Of a stretch of 64,000 nucleotides of DNA, positions 1-13,500 are shown piece after piece; the stretch's first letter is position 1; the number at the start of each line of letters is the position of its first letter. The DNA is taken from positions 18,514,063-18,578,062 of the forward strand of contig CM040755.1 of the NCBI GenBank assembly GCA_022829145.1. Reading direction: 5' to 3'. Source of the DNA: Albula goreensis. Its lineage: Eukaryota > Chordata > Actinopteri > Albuliformes > Albulidae. The notes under the pieces are model-generated. The model saw nothing but the letters and a program-made list of their open reading frames with translations, was not told where the DNA came from and did not search any database. The position numbers and the translations under genes were made by a program.

Positions 1-513
1 AGATGAGATGTGGGCACCATATCATTATGACGCCAGGGCTCCTCTAGACCACAGTGACAAAGAGAATCTACATGCTCATATAAAGCTATAATAAATGCCC
101 TGACTGAGGCCTGAAGTAATGGCTTTAATTAACTTGAGGGAGGAAGAACTTACAAATGGCATTGCAAATGGCCACAGAGGTACTTCTTCTCCTCTTGTCT
201 CAACTACAATGCTCTTGGTTGTACTGATGTTCAGTGGTGATATCAGAAACCTAGGGGCCTGTGGGGCTTTCGTCTGGAGATGAGAACACGTTTGTTAATC
301 CAACAGTCTTATCTCACTACCAGAGTGCCATAAAGTGCTCTGTGGTCCTTTCATGCCAGAAGAACTGTTGGCATAATGCCAGTACAACCAGCACCTAGCT
401 GTTGTAGAGCTCTGCCCTGTCACAGAGCACCTGATTAAATCACATACCTAAATTCTCTCTCTCATTCTGCTATGACATTATCCTTACAGGCCCCTGGATT
501 TCACTGTGTCTGC

Positions 514-564
<51 letters not shown>

Positions 565-2460
565 TACATGTGTCTATGTGTATGTACATGTGCATGTGTG
601 CATTTGAACTGTGGGGAACATACTGATCTTTTGCCTCCTCCAACATGAGGTTAAAATAGCAATAGATTTGGAGGAGGAGGTCTGATGAGAAACAAATAGA
701 GAGATGGACAGATCAACAGACAGAGGAACAGAGAGACACACACACAGACAGAATGAGAAGCAAACAAAGAGAGTCGTAGACACGAAAATGATTTTCTTAA
801 TTGTAAGGAGAGCAATCAACAGTACACCTGCTGCTTCTCTGTGAGTGATAATTTGTACTCCACATGGGCCTTGTGTGAAGCCAATGCTGGCTGGCAGTAA
901 TGTGGCCACTTGTGGGCTGTCCACAATGGACTCTCAGCAACTGGAGTCCTAATTGCAAGCAGGCACTTTGCCCAGACTCTGTGATGTCATTCTGGGCGAG
1001 CTTTAAGGAAAACTATCATGCTGTACCTCAGAGTCCATAAGAACAAAATTTATTGAAGTATGTTAAAACAAATTTTGGGAGAGGTAACCTTCAGACAACC
1101 CTTCACCCAAACACCAGTATCTGTCCAATCCGGTTGTCTATGCAGATATTAATTTGCCACGTACCTTCTCTCCCATCACACTCCCATCACGTTTCTGGCA
1201 TCCTTCCCCCTCCCCATCTTCACCTTCAAGTCTACTTCCCTTTCTTCTGTTTTTCACCCTCTCTGCTAACAGTCAAGTGGGGGATCACTTCATCCTAAAA
1301 ATAGTGAGGCATGACGCTGCTCCCCTTGACTCCAAGCCCAAGATCAATGTCCACACCAATATACAATTGCTGCATCATAATAAACTCCTTTCAAATGCAT
1401 TCATGTTGAATAAGGGTTCATTCTCCTGAACAGATATATAATGACAGCGTGCACTCCATAAAATATGCAATGCAGTTTGGGCGTAAAGCTCATTTAAAAC
1501 CTTGTCATCGAGTTAGTGCTGCTGTTGTGGTTAATGTGCAGCTACTGCCACACATCATGTACACACACTACAAACCATTATGTAACAGCAGTTATGACCC
1601 TAATGAGCATGTATTGTGAGTATTCAGACTATTTATTTAGCACACAGTATCATTATGATAAAATATTCCCTTTAAGTAGGAGGCAACTACTTAGAGACAC
1701 TTTTCAAAATGTTACAGTTTCCTCGCTTTGAAACTAGAAAATCTGAGCTGATAAACCCATGGGCAAATCTAAGAGTAATGGTTTTCAAAGAAGTAAATCT
1801 CTTTAAGATACAAATTTCTAGTCTCCAATATGTTGTCCTGAAATCATTTTCTATCCCTGAGGTATAGCTTACTTGAACAGAAGTGTATTCATTTCCAGTT
1901 GAAGGAGAGAGAACATTCATGAAAAAGGACGTTAATGACATAAACAGCTATCAGCTTATTTGCAATGGAAACCATTTATTAATTTGATTATTGAAAGCTG
2001 AAAGTCTCAATTTTCTTCTTTGGGCATGAGTGGAAAGACCATGGTTCACTGTATCTATAGTAACAGAAAAAACATTAAGTAGCCACAAAGCGCTTGGTAG
2101 TGAGCAAAGGTTTTAAACTCTCTGACTCAATTAAATAGCAGTAAACAATGAATCAAGAGTAAAAACGATGAACAATTAGTTCCTGCAACTGACTTTGATT
2201 ACTGTGAGGATATTTCGCGAGATGTTGCTCTACCTCTAAATGGTACAGCCCCAAACATTGTGTGCCCCCAACTAAAGCAGCTCGTAAAGCATCTTCGCTT
2301 TAGCCCCTGGAGACGGACTCGCAGTTTGGAATGCGCCTGAAGAGCAGCAGCGTTAAGAAGGACTTAAATAAGTAACAGGCACATTTTCAAACACATCTGA
2401 TTCCGTCAGAAGTCACATTTCGGCAGCTGTGGTTAGCAAGGAGGGATAGCTAGAACGGCA
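1..2460. other. Upstream flank and probable promoter region of exon 1a
   Basis: No convincing exon was seen here. The stretch is AT-rich with a TG microsatellite near 540. The last 250 bases, from about 2210, contain more CpG (for example around 2216-2220 and 2310-2320) and run straight into the first ATG of exon 1a. This fits a TATA-less promoter and 5' UTR, but no TATA box or initiator could be assigned. That it is a promoter is an inference from position only. Confidence 0.35.
517..562. repeat. (TG)n microsatellite
   Basis: An uninterrupted run of about 23 TG units, followed by looser TG/CATG-rich sequence to about 600. Confidence 0.97.
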
Positions 2461-2516
2461 ATGGACGGAGTCAGCAGCAACAGAACCATGTCCTACAGTC
2501 GCTGGAGTTACGACAG
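2461..2516 (+). CDS. tub: tub alternative first coding exon 1a
   Basis: The open frame starts at ATG 2461 (G at -3, G at +4) and reads MDGVSSNRTMSYSRWSYD before a consensus-like donor (CAG|gtacg, gt at 2517-2518). A second in-frame ATG at 2488 has A at -3 and could equally be the start. The exon ends two bases into a codon (AG). Exon 2 opens with T, so the junction gives Ser followed by VLDDEG, exactly the phase used by exon 1b. The peptide has no domain I recognise. It differs from the tubby N-terminus encoded by exon 1b, so this is an inferred alternative promoter 31 kb upstream. Transcript evidence would decide which ATG is used. Confidence 0.72.
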
Positions 2517-5041
2517 GTACGTTGGATTGAGAATTTTTATTTATAGTGTCATCACGTTTGTACGTTGTGAAAATGACAGCTCTTACGTGTTAGCTTGTGA
2601 CCTTCAAACAGAGGATCGTGGTTGTGGATTACTCATATCTGCTCGTATTTTTTTAAAAAAAGTTCCCAGCTCTAAGTACGGCAGGTGAATGTAATATCTT
2701 TATACTCATGATGTAATGTTGATTCTTGACTGCCTCGATCCTACATGAAGGTTTCAGATTAGATCTAATACAGTAGTGCAAACACGATTATAAGGTTTTA
2801 TAAGCTGTATGTATTTTAAGTGTCGAACCGATATCCACCCCACAGTAGACGACTTTAATGATAAATTTGATTAATCTAATGATTAATGTACTGATTGCCG
2901 CGTTAACTATTAAGAGCCTGGCTAAGATTTTGGAGAAAACAAAGTTAGCATAAATATTAGAAGTAAAAACACACATGCTTGAAATTTCTCACTGACCTGT
3001 GTTGTTTACATCGGTTGTAAATAATTATTTCAGCGCTGTGGTAGACAACGCCCCAGTGACCATTGTATTTTATATACAACACTCATCATCATTAATCATA
3101 ATCATCATTATGTATTTTAAAATATTGCCAAGTCGTTGTCCTGGAACTGGCTTACTGCGTATTTTACAAAAGGAGGTTGACACTGTTGTAACTTTTCATA
3201 GTGTTTAGCCAGGATTAATCCTTTTTTCACCTGTTCACAGAACCTCAGGAACGGCAGCTCTTGTGATTGTGCGCACAGAGTGACAGTGTGACATTTGTTC
3301 TTTCGCTGAAGTCTCAGACTAACTGATTTCTGAATCACAACCTCTTGGCATTTTGTCATTCGCTCCTGTAATGGGTACCCACTGGAAAATTCCACAGTCA
3401 CCGGATCCGAAGTAATGAAAACAGCTTACCGGTTCACATTCGAGTTTAAACTTCTCTTTAAATTATACCTCTTGTCCCATCAAAAGAAACACCACTGCAC
3501 AGAGCAGTGTTTATTTATGTTTGAATCCCAAGCCTCGCAGTGCGATTGGTATTCAGTCCCGTAAAAGACTGCAGTAAGTTCACTTGTTTTGTTCACAGAA
3601 GCTATTTCCTGCAAGAGCTCAAGTATAAAATGACCTCATCCAGTTCGGAAAACGAAACGCATAAAGCAACAGTTTCAGCATTGGATTCACCACCTGAATC
3701 AAGAAATAATCACATCTGTTTTCAAATTCTGAAAGTATAGTAGAACCTCAGAGGAGCAAACACCTCTGCATTGGGGTTGTTCTTTATTGTCAGAGCTCCT
3801 TAACTCTGAAAGTGCTGAAAAATTGTAAGACTTTGAATCCTTTATTGACTAATTTTATTGTGTATTTTGAACTGGGCAACAGTAGTGTTTTGGTTTAACA
3901 ATATCCTGAATCTTAGTTGGAAATTGATAGGGCATAATGAGAATGCTATGGTGTTTTCCAGTCTCTTGAGTTTTGTATATCTTAGGTTCTTCTGCAATGT
4001 CTGCTATTTGTTATTTGAGTCTGTCTTCCTGTACTTGTGTGTAAATGTTTTCTGTTTGATGATACACTTTCATTGAATTTTACATGTGTTAATTCAAAGT
4101 CTGGATATTTTCAGTGAAGTTTGCTTTGCACTTGTCACCTATCAGAGGGGGAATGTGTACATTTTGGCTTTCCCAGCTTCTTATTGGAGTAGAGTTTGAC
4201 TTTAAAAGTTCAGTAATATCCTTTGTTATTTTTTTCAAATATATATTTGCATCAGGCTGGCAGCTAGCTCATTAAAAAGGTGCTGGTGACGGATTGGGAT
4301 TGTGAGGTGTTTGACTTAATTCTAATATGTGCGAGGAACTGGCTTGTGAACAGAGCCGTGTAATTCATTCCTGTGCCTCCAGGTCTGGATTGTTCAGTGT
4401 ACACTGTTCAGTCAACATCCTCAGGCTCACAATAAACAAAATACTTCAGGGAAGATACCGAGAGTGCAGGGTGCTTTGGGGAGATAGAATTAAAATTCAT
4501 TCATGCTGAAAGCATAGCCAATAAATAACCTATTAGTATTTCAAACAACATTGCAGAAATAATTATACAATCACAATCAACACAATACAAAGTCAAATTG
4601 CATATTAGTCTTATGGCGTGGTATATTTTTCAGATCCTATTTACTTTGTATGGCTTAGAATAACCCATAGAAAAACAATTGAAGTGTAACTGCACACTAA
4701 AACACATTTTCAATTAAGAGTTCATGTAAATCACCTTCTTATAGAGATTTTGTTTGTATATTGACAGTAACTCTGGCTAAATTCCATCTCCTCTATTTTG
4801 ACCCAAGATACCCTTGCAGTGCTCATTTCCAGACCTGATGCAGTATTGGATACTCTTTAGTTTAACTGGGAGGTTGGTTTGCCTGAATGGCCTGTTGTTG
4901 TCATAACATGTTATTATGTTTCTATCTTAACTCATTAAAACTCTTCTTGGTCATTCCATACCAAATCACCCAAGGTTTTGACTCCACGTATCACAGGTCA
5001 TTCTGACACTTTGTCAGGTGTTATTGATTTCATAGATGATA

Positions 5042-5372
5042 CAGGGGGTCCTCGGGTTACAACAGTCTCGAGTTACGTCGTTTCGTGGTTACGACGCACT
5101 CCCATAAATTATTTTAAAAACCTAGTTTCGACCTAAGCGGTTTGGTTCGTAAATACGACCACAGAAATAAAGATAAGAAATTGTTCTCTCTTTTTTATTA
5201 CTGTTTCATTTAATTACTGTATTGTATATGTCCTTTATGTGTTGTGTGTACAGTGTGAGTGACTTAAGGTTTTAACTTAGGTATAATTTAGGTATAAATT
5301 CCGACTTACGTCGAAAATCGACTTACGACAATTCGTAGGAATGGAACTCGTTCGTAAGTCGAGGACCCCCTG
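5042..5372 (+). mobile_element. 331-bp MITE, copy 1 (TA-flanked, pogo/Tigger-like ends)
   Basis: The element begins CAGGGGGTCCTCG after a TA and ends in the reverse complement (CGAGGACCCCCTG), followed by AA, a decayed TA target duplication. The ends carry long imperfect inverted repeats built of TTACG/CGTAA motifs around an AT-rich core. There is no coding capacity. A near-identical copy lies at 48485-48814 in the same orientation. TA insertion and CAG...CTG ends point to the Tc1/mariner superfamily, perhaps the pogo/Tigger branch. That assignment is an inference. Confidence 0.88.
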
Positions 5373-7533
5373 AATTTGAGTATTTTTTGTGAAAATATTG
5401 ATTTGCTGCAAAGAAAAGATAAATCAAATTGACCAGAAGTGGCCAGCTTGCATACCTGTGTAAACACAATCAAGGTACGCAGTCTGTGGTTGTTTATTCA
5501 TACAGAATTTATTTTCACAGCCAGCATCAGCAGAATCAGGAGGCTTGGTCATCTGTGAGCAGTATTGGATAGACTTTACTAAATGATACCCTGCAAGTAC
5601 TTAACATTGTTAGATTGTGTGCCTTTTGACCATTGTTGGTAGATATGGACCGTGGAACACTTGCAATGAACCCACTTGCAATGAACTCAAAAAAACCATT
5701 CCATTCCACAGTGTATGTTATTTAACCAGCTAGTAGCAATGTTTTTGTAGGACCACCCCAACAGGGAGTACATTACATAAGTCACACATTTAACATTTCA
5801 AAACTGAAGGACAATTAGGCTGACATGTCAAGAATTTAAAACCGTTGAGTTTATGAGGAAGCTGATGAATAGTGCCAGTGAACGAGAACAGATACATGAT
5901 CAAAGTGAATATAGGTCATTTACCAAGGCATGAGTGGAAATACAATGCCACAGTTTCAAAGGCCCAAGAGGTGATTGGCTGTTCAGAGCGGCTATTGCGT
6001 AGGCATATTCATATTTACTGTGTATGAATGGAACAGTTTATCAATAATTTTGCAAGGATAAGAGTAATTCAAGCTAATATGAAGTAAAAGATATTTTCTT
6101 TGTCCAGCTCACTGAAACTACTTGTTATCTTCCATAATACATTTCTCTTTCTTTGGTTTACAACAATATGGAAATCAAGCTTTGCAGTCCGTTTAAGTGA
6201 GGTAGCAGGGGAAGGAAAAATGGACCACTCTTCTTCTTGTACAAAATGAAATAAAATATTTATGTTCTTTTTGCAGAGTTGATGGTTTAATAATTCCAGG
6301 ACAGCCACACATATTTAGTGAGACCTTGCATTGCACTTAGGCTCTCTAAACCTGCTGCAGAGGAGATAGTGGAATGCCCATTCAAATCTTTTTGCTTGCT
6401 TGACAGGTAAAGATCACACATTTCTTCTTTAAAACAGGACCTTGAAGATTCAGTATCCATCCAGTCTATGGTTTGTTTGGCACTGTAGGTTTGTTTGTCT
6501 TTCAGATTTTTTTAAAGCACTCTGGTCTTTCCAAATGTACTATTCTTGGCTACAAGAAAATTGTTTTGCATCAGATTTTTTAAGAGCGTTTATAAGGATA
6601 GTATATGTCCAGCATCTGAAATATTATTGTTGTATACATTATTTCTTATTTAACTTGTAACTGAAATATCTTTGGTGCCCTTATTACAATGTGCATGTTT
6701 TCAAACCACAGTTTTGTGGTGAGACTATAACGTAGATCTGAGTGGTGCACCATTCCAATGTTGTGCATTATCTTTGCAAAGATAAGCCATGTTTGGGAAA
6801 AAAGAAACCACCTTTTTCATTTAGAAAGGGGCTATCTGTTTCCCCATCCCCAGGATTCCAGGCTATTAAAGTAAAAGGGTGTTTTGGATTAAATGCTAAC
6901 CACTAAAAGACATTTTAATTTCAGTAATATTTCAGTAATATTTAATATTTCCTATATTTAATTTCTGCATATTTACTCTATATCCTCCTGAGCTGTCTGC
7001 TGATTTGTATGTTTTACATATAAAATTGCTGAATATATTTACTTTTAGACAAAATTAAGAATATTGATTTTGGGTGTTGATTCAAGGACTTTGGTTCACT
7101 TTGACTTATCATTCATGACTGACTGCTATTCCCAAGTAACTTACTAACTTTTAAACACCACATCACAGTGTTAGCCACCAGAGTGATTTGGTAATATTAT
7201 TTCAATGTATTAATGTGAAGCCAGATTAAAGTCAAGAGGATATTGGGTCAGAGCTGTTGTTAACATGAGGTTGATGCAGTCTGGGAATACCTTTAAGTGT
7301 GTTGTTCATTTTTTGTTTTGCCTGTTTGAAAGGTCAGGGGTCTTGTGATCTATGAGTACAAAAGTAAACAGCAATAGCGTTCTAGCATATAATGCTGACT
7401 GACATACTGATGAACTGCTAATAATTATAATGCACATATAAATACATTTAATACACATATAAAAAGTGTAATTTACACAGCATCCTAGACTAAACGTTCT
7501 AGTGTTCCAGGATAGAGTGAAAAAAGCTTTGTT

Positions 7534-7538
<5 letters not shown>

Positions 7539-7571
<33 letters not shown>
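7539..7571. repeat. (TG)n microsatellite
   Basis: About 16 GT units preceded by a short T run. The minus-strand open frame across it is an artefact of the repeat. Confidence 0.95.
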
Positions 7572-7573
<2 letters not shown>

Positions 7574-10500
7574 CCTCACTGTGTGTCTGTGCATTTGTAC
7601 ATATTTGTGTAAATATTTCTGTGTATGTGTCCTTGTCATTGTTCTTAAGCATGAGTTTATACGACTGCAGTTATATGTGCATCCATACATATGTCTATGA
7701 GTGTGTGTGAACATTGTTTGTCATTGTCAATGAATTTGACTACCATACTGCAATGAGAGGGCTCAGTAGGGGGGAAGGGGCGTAGTCTGTGGTTCTCCGA
7801 GGCAGTCAGTGAACTCCGCCCACACACTTAGACAGGGATGCTTCACCAGCTCCCTGGCCCCTCATACACAGCCAACCTCCAGCTGAGTCACCAACTACCT
7901 GTTGCTGTGGTTACAGCATTGAAAAAAATCTAGCTTTACCATGCTGCAAATATGCAGTCAATTTGGATTATCCTCTCAGTTGCAAGGGTCCTCTGCCCAC
8001 ATTACCTCAGCTCTGGCACATTTCCGAAGATACACATATTTGTCAAATGCAACGTGAAAGGTAAAATCAATCCTGTTGTCACAATGTCCTCCAACAGGAA
8101 ACCAATCCTAAACTCCCTGGGGACAAGGACCGGGGCAGGGGCAGGAGTGTGTTTGTGTGTCTTTGTGTGTGTGGAGTGAGGGGGTGAGTGACAGGTCAAC
8201 ATGATAAATGGCATGTTTTAAGGAAGATTGTTAAGATTAGCTCATAGCATGGCTTATTAGGGAACATTTTTGTTGGTGTGAGAACAGAACGGGCAGTCTG
8301 CAATTATCTATTCCACACTTTCTTGCACTGCCTTCACAAAGCTTTGTGTCATGTTTGTCAAAGCATCGTCCTAATTCGTCCAAAAATGGGCCATCTGTTA
8401 CTGTCTTAATTGGAGCCTCTGTGATAAAAGAGTGTCTTTATTTTATTTGGTATCCCCTTTTCACATGTTAGACATTGCTGTGTGTGTTTTCTTTTCATAA
8501 ACTAAATCATTTTTAGACAGCTGTTCCACCCTGTCTCTGTCTTTTCTTATCCATCAGCCTGAGTCCCCTGAGAAGGGCAGGGGGGCTAGCAGCGGGGCGC
8601 TAATTAAAGTGTGTAATCAGGCGGACATGAGAGAGGGAACTTTCCCTGAAAATGCTGGTGCTTTTAAGGACAGAATTGATGCAGTGGAGGAGAGGTGAAG
8701 AGAAACAGTGAAACTGCTGCTTTTAATTGGTGTAGCAGTCTGGAAGAAAAGGTTGTTCAATCATTGTTTGTTTTAAATGTACAGGTTTCTGGAAACCTTA
8801 GATTTGTTTTATAGCTATTTTGTTGCAGAACATATCTTAGATTACCTGAGAAAAGGTATCCTTCCAAAAATGTTTAATATGGAAAATTGACACTCAAGGG
8901 TCATCCTTGGATGAGTTAATGAGAGGCTCTGATGGCAACAGTGGAAATAATTTTATGTGTGTCATGAAGTCATACTACCTGAAGTGGAACAATAAAAACA
9001 TTCAGAACCACTAAAAAATAAAAGTCAACTCAGCAGCAAACAAAGCTGTGATGACAATTGTCTGTCCACCTCCTTTAAGCCCTGTTCAGATCAGCACTGT
9101 AAGACAGACAGCAATATTGAGTTTTCATTTTAATTAGGGCTGTCACAATGCATGTGGAGTAAAGGTACATGTTTGCGATGTGATACTGTGTCCTGTCACA
9201 AGAAATTTGAATGAAGGTTTTTCCAGGATTGACAATAAGACTGACCAATGTTTATTGGCAAGGCAAAAGTCATTAAACTCATCATTGAAAATTCTAGTGA
9301 CCTTGTCTGGTCAGTCATGCATCTGCTGGGTTGTGCACAGAACATCTGTTGACTCCACTTTCCACACTCCACAGGTAAGAACTGAATGCTAATTACTATG
9401 TGAATCATGTGACTGGCTGCTTACTCCTGAATCTTCAGGAGATGTTTGCATTGGGGTTACTTACATTCAGTTTGGGTGGAAAAAGGAGGGGAAGAAGATG
9501 ACTCAACAGGTGGAAAAAGAAAATTAAAAAAAGTTGTTGATCATTTGAATCTTTGAGATTATAGCAGATATTACTAGATTATAGCAGACATTCTAATTCT
9601 GACCAAGATTTCTTGTGAAATTACTTTTAGATCTGAACTGGCCTTTGCAGAACTTGTATCAAGTGCTTTGATTTGGTCCAATTATTAAAGACAACTCATT
9701 GAGAAAGAATGTTTATGATCTAACATGCTTTTTCTGTTGTCATGGTAACCATCTTGCTCTTACTGCCCATACCCCCACAGATTATGATTAATTAGATTGT
9801 CATCTCCTCCATTCCCTTTATTCTCTCTGTCTAAATTACAGGAAGTTCAGTTAGCCACTGGAGTTTACAGTCCTTCTAAACATCCTCTACAGCTTTACTG
9901 AGCTCAGTTATTCCCCTGAATGTTCTGAAGATAAATAAAATTAGTATTAGTTTTGGTGTCAACAAAGCGGAGACAAAACTATCAGAATTAAGAACACTAA
10001 ACTCAGTATCCGGTGAGTCACCGATATCTCTTCCTTGCGTTGTCGGAATCACTGCATCATAGCCATAAGCATACATGCACTTTTGCTTCCACAGATGCAG
10101 CCTTCTTATGTCTAATTGTTTTTCTAAACTATGGGTGTTAGTGTTGAGCCTCAGCCACCTGTGATGATATGTAAGAGTTAAACCATGACGGGCTGCGGAG
10201 CCATACCCTGACAGTGTGCTGTGATGTGTCCTTGGGGTGAAGCCAAAAACAGCCCAGAGGGCTTCACTCTGCTTGTACCATGCCTGCTTTCTGAAGCCAT
10301 CAACACTCAAATTCAACTAAAAAAAAAAAAAAACTCAGATGTAAACAAAATGTTCAACTGAAGTAGAATATTAAAGAGGAACTTTTGCTCTTACTACCTC
10401 ACAGCTGTACATCATACTGTTTTTCTGTGTAGATTATCAAAGACAATCAACAAACAACCAGAGATGAGTACAGAGCACAGTGCCTATAAATTCAGCCAAC

Positions 10501-13500
10501 ATATGCCCTTTAAGAGAATAGTCCAACATCTCATAGGTACATGTCATCTCAGTGCTATATTAAGGGAGATCTCATGTCCTATATGAATGGAGATTGGAAT
10601 GCAGATGGGTCCAGTATTCAGTAGTGGTCTGTATGATTGCTTCCTGCTATCAGCTCCATATTCAGCCACTGATCCACTCTAAACCCAGTTATTCAAGTCA
10701 CATGAGATGACATATTTGCTACAGGCCATCAAACCTCTCAAAAGACTCAGGGTGAAATGTCAGTGTTCAGTAAGACATGAGAAACAGAAAATGTCATAGT
10801 TCAGGTTGAACAATTTGTTATTTTTGGAACCACTGCTTCTGGTCCAATTTGGGTGAAAGTCAGTGATGCATTTTTACACAGTAATTTATTACCAGTTTTG
10901 TACTTGGGTGCTGTAAATGTAAGAGGACTCCCGATCTGCATGAGTGGGACTGTGTCATGCTTTCACTGACTTTGTTGTAGGGCTTTGTACAATTGTAGGG
11001 TCTGGTGCAGGGGCAATATAAAAAGAAAGCCATATTGGATTTCACATCTGAACGTGTACCAAGTCCCCCAGTTTAAATGCATTTGTGCTGATTAAACAGT
11101 TAGCCACAGAACATCTGAATTTTTGCTGTAAAAAGTATTTTTGGTGTCCTGTGGAGAGCAGACACTCGCTGTGAATAGCAATTTTTTCCCCGATGGTATT
11201 TTTTTAAACCATCAGCCTGCCATTCTTGGTAATTTTGCAGTAATTCATAACATGAGTGTATAGTTATATAATTCTACCCCAGCAGTACATTCAAGTTGAG
11301 TTTTCCAAGAATAAGTGACAAGATAGCTACTGAGAATATATGGGAAAACAGGTGCATCAGCCTTCATGCTAAGGGCTAATGAATCAGCCACACATTCATT
11401 TTGTTTCTAGGAAATAGATAAATATGATTTACAAATAGTTTCGACTGAGTACACATAAACACTGAGACTTGAGAGACAGTGACCAAACTCGTCAGCATGA
11501 ATGAACATCATTGGCCACCATGTTATTGTTGAAGTCAGTGGCCAACAGGGGGAAATTGAACAATGTGTGCAGTCATTGATTGGCATCCATGATCACCATG
11601 CCCACCTTAGCACCTAGAGCAATGTCAGTCTCATCACTTTTCACATCCGCATCATTCTCATTCCACCATGGCAGAGAGATGGCCTGGTGGAACCTGTGTA
11701 TATTTTCATTTGACTCATTTGGCCCTGGCCTGTCTGGACCTGGTTCTTCAACAACCCTTAAGTTTCAGTACTTTGTCTCTCACTCTGCCCTCTTCTTCTC
11801 AGTCCCATTGAAGAATTGTTACCAGCATGGGAGTTGAAAGTCCAAGATCACAATCCCCATGTGCATATGCAACAGCTACATGTTTCAGTTTATATTTTAC
11901 TAGTATTTTTCTCTAATAGCGTATAGAGCACTACATAAAATGTGTGAAAAAACACTTCTTTAAAATATATGATAAAGTAAAAGTTTTGTATTTTAGCGCA
12001 TACAGTAACATTGTAATCCTTCACACAAGGCTGCTGTTTATAGGATGATTGTGTAACAGTAAAAATGACAAAGGCATAAGCCTATTGGTAAGTAAAAATA
12101 TTCATAATATTATTTTTCTGTGCGCTCATAAGCAGTAGGTTTGTGGAAAGGTCTGTTCATATAATGGCATGTGTGTAATCTTGACACAGACATTCCATTC
12201 TAAGAGTTAATCTGATTAATGGAGATTGAATGGAGTTTTACATGGAGCTTTGCCAGCTTGCTTAATGGTTTTGTGGTTTATGTTAAGCATTTTGACAAAA
12301 AAAGTATAGTTTTAGAACATTTGTGTAAACAATGGCAAAAACTATAATCCTCTGTCCCAATAACACCAGGTATGCACAGTACTGGTGTGAAAAAGGTGCT
12401 ATGATGAAAAATCGGAGCCCAAGTTTTCAGATTGTCCTTTCCCTTTTCCCCACATCCCTCTTATTAGATATCCTCCACTAAGAGGTTAATCGTCTGACTG
12501 CCCTCCCCTGGTGATTCAAGCACCTCACAGCTCATCATAGCTGAAGTGTGTCACTGAAGGTCAGTAATCACTGGCTTCATCACGTTTTATTATTTAAATA
12601 CCTTGAAATGAATCACCGATGCATAAGGTTAGATCTGAAAGCTGTGTGTGCTGATCTGAAATGCCTCAGCTGAGTGAAGTCTGAATATAGTGGGAGTGTG
12701 GAGGTTGTCTGGACAAGGGAGGGGGAGCGAAAGTAACAGCACAAGATAAGCAGTCATCATAAATGTTAATATAATGACAAATTATGGAATTGTTATGGTT
12801 TCAGTTTTAATTACAACTTAATTAAATATTCAACTTAGTATGAAATATTAACCTTTTCTATTATTTTCAAACTTTACAATAGTTTTGCCCACATATAATT
12901 TTATTACATGTTGTATATCTGAATTTGAGAGAAGCAGGTCCTGTTCATTGCTATTTTTTATGACTCAAGCATTTAGCAGATTCTCATTTCCAGTGTGAGT
13001 ATAATGATGTTACTGCACTGTACAAACAGAAGGTATATCTTCCAATCAGGTATATCACCACTGAAGTCATAGTCTTGAATAAAAAGTCAACGTGTTAGTG
13101 ACTTGTGAATATTTTACCTCAGAGTGATCAGGTATTATCTGATAACTGAGAGGCCTAATGTTTTTACTGTCTGTTTCTACAGTTTCCACCATTTTGACTA
13201 TGCAGCGTTAAACACAAAGACAATGTTAATCTGTTAGAATCCAAGGCAAGTTTCAGCTTCAGCAAACATTTTGCTTAACCTCTTGGTGATATAAAATTGC
13301 CAGCAACTGCATAAAAGCTTTAGCTACAATCAGTGTGTATATTGACATCAGTGTGTTTGTGTGTATGTGTGTGTGTTTGTGTGTGCATTCATTGAATGTT
13401 TTAACCAATGGGCCCAATTAAACAATGCTATGTTCCTCAATACTGTTTGAAGTTTCTTAGTGCTTCACTGAGGACACGTTGGAGAGCAGAGCACTGAATT

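Noticed and set aside
12970-13010. CATTTAGCAGATTCTCATTTCC, resembling a SINE tail
   Set aside because: Only the first dozen bases fit the tail, which is too short to claim.
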